Assembly (NCBI RefSeq): GCF_009389715.1
Contig: NC_052409.1
Location: 6,559,605-6,623,604 of the forward strand
Length of the DNA: 64,000 nt
DNA from: Phoenix dactylifera
Lineage: Eukaryota > Streptophyta > Magnoliopsida > Arecales > Arecaceae
Reading direction: 5' to 3'
The translations under genes and the position numbers were made by a program. A model generated the notes under the pieces. It was not told where the DNA came from. It saw only the letters and a list, made by a program, of their open reading frames with translations, and ran no database searches. Of the stretch, positions 58,001-64,000 are shown in pieces (position 1 is the first letter of the stretch; the number at the start of each line of letters is the position of its first letter).

Positions 58001-58282
58001 ATTACCAAAAACTGTAACAAGAACCAAAAAACCACAAGACTATTGGCATTAGAATTTTAGCGCAAAATACAAACCCGCTTTAGATTTCAAACAAAGAATC
58101 AGATCACCTTGAATAGTTAAAATTAGAAAAAGACAAGTAGTCATCCTACCTACCAACTGTGCACTATCATGCTTGCTCACCATATCTGCAATCTGACCGT
58201 CCCCCGTGGCTTGCATCAAATCAACCCTGATCCAGAATCCTCTGCTCCCAAATGATAGAAGTCTGGAAAACTTTAAAACCTT

Positions 58283-59266
58283 TTACCCTCCAAAGAAGGA
58301 AAAGAAGCCCTTTTTCTTGGGCTCCTCCTCGACCATCACTGCAGTCATGGTATCCTGCTCGACCAGCCTCCACGCAGCCTGCTCGAATGCCCGCCCAGCC
58401 ACCGTTGGAGGCTTGTTAAGAACAAGAGGATATCCTCGATTCGTGCTCTTAATCACCTCTGAGTCCTCTGTAATGACCCCAAGCAGTGCAAGGCCGAGCA
58501 TTTCCTGCACGTCGAGCACCGACATCATGTCCTTCCCTCTCATAAGATCAGTGCGGACCCTGTTAACGACCATCTTGATGTCCCGAATGCCGTCGCACTC
58601 GAGGAGGCCAGTGACCCGGTCGGCGTCGCGAAGGGCGGTGATGTCAGGGGTGGTCACGAGCACGGCCTCACTGGCAGGGGCGATGGCGGTGATGAATCCG
58701 GCGTCGATGCCAGCAGGGAAGTCGATAAGGACCAAGTGAGGGGCGCCCGAAGCGCGCGAGCGGAGGGCGTCGACGACCCAAGTGAGGGCCTTGGCGCCGA
58801 AGCCGAGGGGGAACATAGAGCGGGGCTTGGAGATGCAGAGGAGCTCGAGGGAGGGGTAGCGGCGGTCGCGGACGAGGGGCTGGTCGAGGCGGCAGTCGCC
58901 GTTGAGGACCTCGACGGCCGTGTAGTGGACGCGGTTCCCGAGGCCGAGGAGGAGGTCGAGGTTGCGGAGGCCGGCGTCGGCGTCGACGGCGACGACAGAG
59001 AACCCGAAGCGGGCGAGGGAGATGCCGACGTTGGCGGCGGTGGTGGTCTTGCCGACGCCTTCCTTGCCGGAGGTGACCACCACCACGCGGGGGGTCTCGC
59101 CGGCGAGCTGGGGCATGCGGTTCCACTGGAAGGTGGCGGAGACGGCGGCTCCGGGAGTCCTGCGGCGGCGGGCGCCTGAGGCTTCGGGGCCGAGGAGGAC
59201 GGGAGAAGGGAGGATTGAGTGGAGGGAGGAGACGGCGCGGGGGATCGAGGGAAGAGGAGAAGCCAT
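58283..59266 (-). CDS. MIND1: chloroplast septum site-determining protein MinD
   Basis: Membrane-associated ATPase that, with MinE and ARC3-type partners, places the plastid division ring. It is a single exon of 327 residues, close to the 326 I recall for Arabidopsis. A Ser/Pro/Arg-rich transit peptide covers about residues 1-55. The ParA/MinD ATPase follows with GKEGVGKTTT (67-76), VDADAGLRNLDLLLGL (94-109), LIDFPAGIDAGFITAIAP and TTPDITALRDADRV. The C-terminus EEEPKKKGFFSFFGG is the amphipathic membrane-targeting helix. Residue 69 is Glu where the deviant Walker A normally has Gly (GKGGVGKT). I chose the ATG at 59266 for its MASPLPS start, although the frame stays open to an ATG at 59386. 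TATA-like sequence lies at about 59407-59430. Confidence 0.95.
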   Translation of the reverse strand: MASPLPSIPRAVSSLHSILPSPVLLGPEASGARRRRTPGAAVSATFQWNRMPQLAGETPRVVVVTSGKEGVGKTTTAANVGISLARFGFSVVAVDADAGLRNLDLLLGLGNRVHYTAVEVLNGDCRLDQPLVRDRRYPSLELLCISKPRSMFPLGFGAKALTWVVDALRSRASGAPHLVLIDFPAGIDAGFITAIAPASEAVLVTTPDITALRDADRVTGLLECDGIRDIKMVVNRVRTDLMRGKDMMSVLDVQEMLGLALLGVITEDSEVIKSTNRGYPLVLNKPPTVAGRAFEQAAWRLVEQDTMTAVMVEEEPKKKGFFSFFGG

Positions 59267-59406
59267 GGCCGCTGAGAGTGCGACGAACGAAGGGACGGAG
59301 AGGGGGACTTGATTTGGGGCGAGAGCGAAGCTAGAAATGGACCGGATTTCGGAACTCGGGCCGAATCCAGAGTTTCGGCGAATCATTTGCCGGTCTTAAT
59401 CTACTT

Positions 59407-59430
59407 GTATATAAATATATATATATAGCC
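59407..59430 (-). promoter_or_regulatory. possible TATA region of MinD gene
   Basis: A run of TATATATATATATTTATATA on the coding strand lies about 140-165 bp upstream of the MinD ATG at 59266. Position and composition suit a TATA box, but AT runs are common here. If used, transcription would begin near the alternative ATG at 59386. Confidence 0.4.
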
Positions 59431-60182
59431 AAATGAGGTTTTATATGTGAAAATCATCCAAGCCAAAATTTTTGAGAACCACAAATGCCCAAAGCAATAC
59501 GTCCAAGATACTATTATACTAACTATTAAATCATTTTACCAACTTAAGTTTAAATTAATTTATCATTCAATAATATTGATTACAAATAATAAGCATAAGA
59601 TGGTTCTACAAAATATTTATTTTTTTTAGAATAAACAAAAAGTTCCAATACTAAGTTCAGTTTTAGTTCTCATAAATCTATCCAAGTTCAACATACAACA
59701 CATAAGAATTTTAGACCTATCATGTTGGAGGAATCTCGATAGGCACTATAAATAAAGAAAAAAAAACAAAAACTCATTATATTATAGAGATATACTATCT
59801 CATTTTTTTCTTATTTAGTATATAAGCCTCCAAATTGATTCGAGACCTAGATTAAAGCACATGTGTCACGCATACAGAATTTTAGTTGATTTTAGTAGCT
59901 AATATGAGGTGCTTACTTAGATACAAATTTTATATCTCATGCATTTAAACATGAAATTTCTTATGTCAAGATATAAGTAATATTTGGCTATAGAGGAGGG
60001 AGGGTGTCATCTAAGTTTTCTAGAAATTTTACCATCTAACACAGACTCTTTTAACGACAATTCAGGATACATGTTTTATTGTGTATCTTTCTATTATTGC
60101 GTCAAACAGCTCAGACTCAAGACTATTGGCAAAGCTGACGAGCTTAATCAAAAAAAACTTATGTTTAATATTTAACTTTTGT

Positions 60183-61132
60183 ATTATATATAAGGCTGTA
60201 AATAGGTTGGGTCGATCCGTGATCTGATCCGTCCGACCCGATCTGCGTAGATCCGATCCGATCCGAATTTTAAGACCTGCAGGTCCAAGTTGGATTCTAA
60301 AATTGGATCCGAATCATTTTCAGAAACGGGTTTAGATTTACCGAACGGACCCAATCCAACTCGAATGGATCCGAAGAGAGAGAAAGGAGAAAAACAAAAA
60401 AGAATTTTTTTTTTTTTGTGCGTGTATGTTTGTAGATTGTGTTATTGGTCATTTTTAAGTTAATTTATGGCGGATTTTCAAGGCATGAGGGGAAAAGCCC
60501 TAAGGGGACTAGGGTTCAAGTGTGGAAGAATAGCAATAAGCATAGGTTCACGGAATCCAAAGAAACCTCGGCTTGTCTGGATTCTCTCTCGATCTATTAC
60601 ACTGTTGATACCTCTGGTGTCTCGGCAGCTGGTTTTTTTTTTTCCTTCTGTTTTTTTGTTTTTGTTTCTTTTAACTTTTGTAGGGAGAAAGTGAGGGAAC
60701 ACTGAACAAAATTTGGGTCATGTGCCAGTTTTCTGCAATGGAATTGGATTTTGGAAGAAGGTCTGGGATTTTTTTTTGTCCTCGTGAGAGGGGAGCTGTG
60801 ATATGAAATTTGGCCCGTAGACTACTTAGTAAGTCATGGGTCATCTGACTAGAGGTCAATCGCAAGTCTGTCAAAGTCATGGGTCACCCAACACCCCATA
60901 ATTATGATATGATCAAATCAGATTTGCTCAAAATCACTTCCAAAAGCACAATAAATTGGACCGTTCCGGTTCCGAACCTAACACTAACTCGGATCTGATT
61001 CGGACCCAATTCGATCCGATCCAATCTTCAACCGGATCGGATCTGAGTCCAAAATTAAAATCCAAACAAAAAATCGGAACGGATCGGAATCACTCAGGAT
61101 CTGATCCGATCTATTGCACCCTTAATTGTATA
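60183..61132. mobile_element. hAT-type non-autonomous DNA element
   Basis: The element runs 60191-61124 (934 bp). It starts TAAGGCTGTAAATAGGTTGG and its other end, read inversely, is TAAGGGTGCAATAGATCGG, a short imperfect terminal inverted repeat. Behind each end lie subterminal clusters of GATCCGATCCGA-type words in opposite orientation, typical of plant hAT elements. The flanks are ATTATATA (60183-60190) and ATTGTATA (61125-61132), an 8-bp target-site duplication with one mismatch, the length hAT transposases make. The interior encodes no recognisable transposase. Confidence 0.7.
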
Positions 61133-61241
61133 GTTGTATAGATGCATAGAAATTATTAGGTGCTCAGTTTAAATTAAAAATTACTAAACCGAATCGAATC
61201 TGCCGGTGTAGCTCGAACCGAGCCGATCCGATCTCCAACCA

Positions 61242-61330
61242 AATTGATTCTTCAATGAAAAACGGTTCCGACCGAGCCGAAATCAGACTAGAATTGATTC
61301 TCCAATAAAAAACAGTTCCGACCGATTCGC
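61242..61330. repeat. 50-bp-period direct repeat
   Basis: AATTGATTCTTCAATGAAAA then ACGGTTCCGACCGAGCCG at 61242 recurs at 61292 as AATTGATTCTCCAATAAAAA then ACAGTTCCGACCGATTCG. It lies about 260-350 bp upstream of the SPO11-2 ATG and resembles subterminal repeats of hAT-type elements. Confidence 0.8.
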
Positions 61331-61589
61331 ACCGATTTTGGAGCCTGGTGTGCCCCAATTCATAAATCGGCACTCTAGGTTTGGTATCAGTTCGGCACGA
61401 TTTGAATCGATACCGGAACGGCTTGCTTCCACGAATCTTGGTTTAAACCAATATCCGTAATAACCACATGCGTTTTTTCACCAAGAAAATAATAATAAAA
61501 AAAATACCGACGTAAATGAGATCTCCCTCCAAATCGACAAGCTCGGTCATTTGGCGGGCACCGAGACGACGAAACTCGAACGCTCTCCA

Positions 61590-64000
61590 ATGGAACCAGA
61601 TCTCCTCAAATCCTCCCTCTTCTACGCCGATCAGCGCCTTTGCTCCGCCGAGATCCTCTCACCTTCCGAAGTCTTCGATCCGTTCCTCTCTTCGATTTCT
61701 TCTTCTCCCATTCGATTCGCCGCTCTCGAATCCCCACCATTTTATTCTTCCCCGTCTCTCTTTAGATTAATCCTAACTTTTCCCTTTGAATCGCCTCCAG
61801 GTGCGGGCAAGAATCGAAGTCGCCGTCCTCAATTTCCTCAAGATCCTCACTTCCCCGACCCCCGCTATCCCCGCTCTCGCTCTGGTCTCTTCCCCCCTTC
61901 AAGTCCTCCAAAAATGGTTCTTGTGGTGATGAACGTCGGTAGCTTGTAATTTAGTTCAATTGATTGTTTATTGCACTGAATTTTAATGGAATACCGAGCA
62001 AAGCCAGCTTCATGTTGCCAAGTTTAAATTCTTATGAGAACTCTGGTTGTATTGATGCTTGTGAAGCAATAGGAAGCTATGTTTACAACTCTAGCGTTAT
62101 TGCTCTGCTCTTGTACGTATCATGAAATGAAATGATCTAAACATTTGTCCATCTTGTAGTTTAAACTTTAAAACATTATTTCCTTGCTAATAACCTATGG
62201 ATCAACAGATATTTGATTGCCATCTCAAGTTATTGGCTATGTAATTGGTTTTAATCTGAAGCAAAAGATCCCTTAATTCTACTTTCTATATATATATCAA
62301 CTGTGACTGCATCGATGCTTTTGCAAACCAGTCAGAAGCTATGGTTATGAGTACCACATCACTCATTCGTTTTGTATAGTATGAAGAAATTATATAAGTG
62401 ATATGCTCCATACTGTTGAAGAACTCTTAAATTGCTTTTAAATATTTCATTGGCCAGGCAATCCTGTGAATTATTCTGGCATTCTCATTATCAAAACAAT
62501 TCATGATAAAAAATGCACATGATTTATTAGTAGAACATTCATGGATTACACATTTATGATGTCAATATTGTTGTTGGCAGAGGCAGTGCTAATATTCTGT
62601 TGCTTCTGTTTCCTTTCCATGTTTGTTTTTACACGAATCAGCAAATGTGAATTTTGATAATTTCACAAATTTTCATCTCCTTTAATATTAAAATTTCAAT
62701 TATCTGGAATCTTTCCAAACTTTATGCTGAATTTTCTCCATATCCCATATTCTAACTCTTACTCTCAGCTGAGTAATTCTGGAGGCCAAATTTGTGATTT
62801 TGCATGAAATAAATTAATCTTGACATTTCAGCCTACCATACTGCACAAGTTTTCCCAGAGCGGTTACCCTAATCATGATTTGAAGCATAATTACCTCATT
62901 GGTACAATAGGTTAGTAGAAGGTCAGATAATAGTTGGCTACGTCATGGACTGTTGAGTGATGTTTCCTCAGTCTTCCTTTCTCATTCCTTTTGTATGAGG
63001 TCTCTCACAAGAGCCAATGATGCCAAGGCCTTCATTAGAGGTAATGGGAGCAACATCTGTTCCCCTTCTTGAGCATTTTTCCTCCTGTTTGCTTCTTATC
63101 TAGGCTTTGGTGGGCTTATTTTGTCTTATTGCATGCAAACGGACATGCATGCACTTGTAGTGTGGAAGGTCATGGAAATGTGTTTTCGGGTTCTGCATCA
63201 CGGAAAGCTAGTCACCCAGAGGGAGCTCTTTTATAAGTTGCTCAGCGACTCGCCAGAATTCTTTACTTCTCAGTGTCAAGTCAACAGAACAGTGCAAGGT
63301 TATAATTTCCTTCCCCTTTCTTGGCGGTGTTTTGTGGTCATGAAATTATGCCCTGGCTGAACTTCATCAGTTACCCAATTTTAGATGTCGTTGCATTGCT
63401 TCGTTGCACTCGACGGAGTCTAGGTATCATGGCATCCAGCAGAGGTGCGATCATTGGGCGCTTACTGTTGCAGGTGCAATGTGTCTTAAGATAAAATTTT
63501 GTCACTCTTTTTTTTCAGTGAACATAATATGTAAACCCTTTTGTTGGTAAATGGGGGATCATGTCCATCTTTTCTAAATGCAAATTGCAGTTGACATAAA
63601 TCACGAGGTGCTACAATTACTTTAAATGGGCTATTGAATGCACATATAATTTCTTCTCCTTTTCATTTGCATCACATGGGTTACATGCTGATTAGTTTGA
63701 AATGAAATATAAAACCAAGGAGCCAGGTGAAGAGATCATTGACTGCTCTGTGCTTGGACAAGCTGGACATGTCATAACGGGAGACTTAAATTTGTTGAGC
63801 AAACTGGTTTTCCGTTCAGATGCTCGATTTATTATCATAGTAGAGAAGGTAGCTTAGTATTCTATGGTTTACCTGTGATCTCAATCAATTTCCCCAGCTA
63901 ATTTTGATAATTGGATTTGAATAGGATGCAATTTTTCAAAGGTTGGCTGAAGATGGCCTATTCAATCAGATACCATGTATTCTGATCACAGCTAAAGGAT
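61590..64000 (+). CDS. SPO11-2: meiotic recombination protein SPO11-2, 5' part (runs off the window)
   Basis: Topoisomerase VI subunit A homologue that, with SPO11-1 and MTOPVIB, makes meiotic double-strand breaks. Exons visible are 61590-61670, 61801-61884, 62911-63040, 63161-63298, 63385-63473, 63720-63848 and 63925-64000 onward. Phases agree and they give about 242 residues, with roughly 140 more expected downstream. The start MEPDLLKSSLFYADQRLCSA, then VRARIEVAVLNFL, aligns with plant SPO11-2 rather than SPO11-1. The catalytic tyrosine is Tyr123 in LVTQRELFYKLL. DVVALLRCTRRSLGIMASSR and GHVITGDLNLL follow. The Toprim entry IIIVEKDAIFQRLAEDGL, with its metal-binding Glu, is present, and the window ends in CILITAKG. 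Intron 1 is only 130 bp, whereas intron 2 is about 1 kb. An in-frame TTG 13 codons upstream is not a likely start. Confidence 0.93.

Larger units (their letters stand above)
52184..58282. other. spacer upstream of the MAP kinase and downstream of MinD
   Basis: The first ~400 bp are the GC-rich, GA/CT-rich leader and probable promoter of the MAP kinase gene. The rest is AT-rich with a broken Ty3/gypsy remnant at 54425-55070, a (GA)n run at 54775-54814 and a CTC-rich run at 56809-56832. The frames at 53304-53612, 55810-56085 and 56536-56841 are short and match nothing known. The end near 58282 should be MinD 3' untranslated sequence. Confidence 0.6.
59267..61589. other. divergent promoter region of MinD and SPO11-2
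   Basis: 2.3 kb between two head-to-head genes. It contains the possible MinD TATA region, AT-rich sequence to 60180, a hAT-type element at 60191-61124, and a second patch rich in CGGTTCCGACCGA words at 61190-61440. No gene was recognised; the frame at 60439-60705 lies inside the transposable element and is not convincing. Confidence 0.65.

Noticed and set aside
58668-59179. Arg/Pro-rich and Gly/Ala-rich ORFs overlapping MinD
   Set aside because: Shadow frames of a GC-rich single-exon gene with no independent motif.
61885-61950. Apparent frame shift at a C6 run in SPO11-2 after exon 2
   Set aside because: An exon end at 61938 would need a one-base error. Ending the exon at 61884 and joining to 62911 (VSRRSDNSWLRHGLLSD) restores the family sequence in phase without any error.

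Overview
This is a nuclear window from a flowering plant. Several genes carry introns of 1-4 kb and spacers are AT-rich. The 5' exons are strongly GC-rich and the proteins match plant families throughout. GC-rich first exons plus the transposon types suggest a monocot, possibly a palm, but that is inference; no sequence here is diagnostic of species.

Layout: 1-4224 has no recognisable gene. 4225-6721 (-) is a single-exon receptor kinase of the CrRLK1L (malectin-like) family, closest in my memory to Arabidopsis At5g24010; its frame is broken twice by apparent single-base losses. 6722-11745 is gene-poor, with an old LINE-type RNase H fragment. 11746-21643 (-) is a four-exon DeSI/PPPDE-type cysteine isopeptidase. 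About 23.8-27.6 kb (+) is a gene with a long 5' leader and a single coding exon for a lysine/glutamate-rich, coiled-coil-like protein I do not recognise. 27.6-37.0 kb is accessory DNA holding a Mutator-type MITE, a long hairpin, a small MITE, a LINE tail and a ~385-bp tandem duplication. 37095-41584 (+) is a six-exon GH28 polygalacturonase-like gene whose first coding exon is only 36 bp. 43412-52183 (-) is a six-exon MAP kinase of the MPK4 type; introns 1 and 3 carry a LINE and a SINE. 52.2-58.3 kb is spacer with a broken Ty3/gypsy remnant. 58283-59266 (-) is the intronless chloroplast division factor MinD. 59.3-61.6 kb holds a hAT-type element. 61590 to the window edge (+) is the 5' part of SPO11-2, the meiotic double-strand-break protein.

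The genes are unrelated by pathway: cell-wall sensing, de-SUMOylation-type proteolysis, pectin modification, MAPK signalling, plastid division and meiosis. This is an ordinary eukaryotic arrangement with no operon or gene-cluster logic. I reconstructed splice junctions by hand. For the isopeptidase, polygalacturonase and MAP kinase the summed exon lengths are exact multiples of three, and protein lengths agree with what I remember of the families.

I found no evidence of a previously undescribed system. The most useful observations are the two frame breaks in the receptor kinase, the hidden micro-exon and TATA box of the polygalacturonase, the unusual Walker A of MinD, two DNA transposons with matching target-site duplications, a SINE with an 11-bp target-site duplication inside the MAP kinase gene, and a ~110-bp-arm hairpin at 31.8-32.0 kb.
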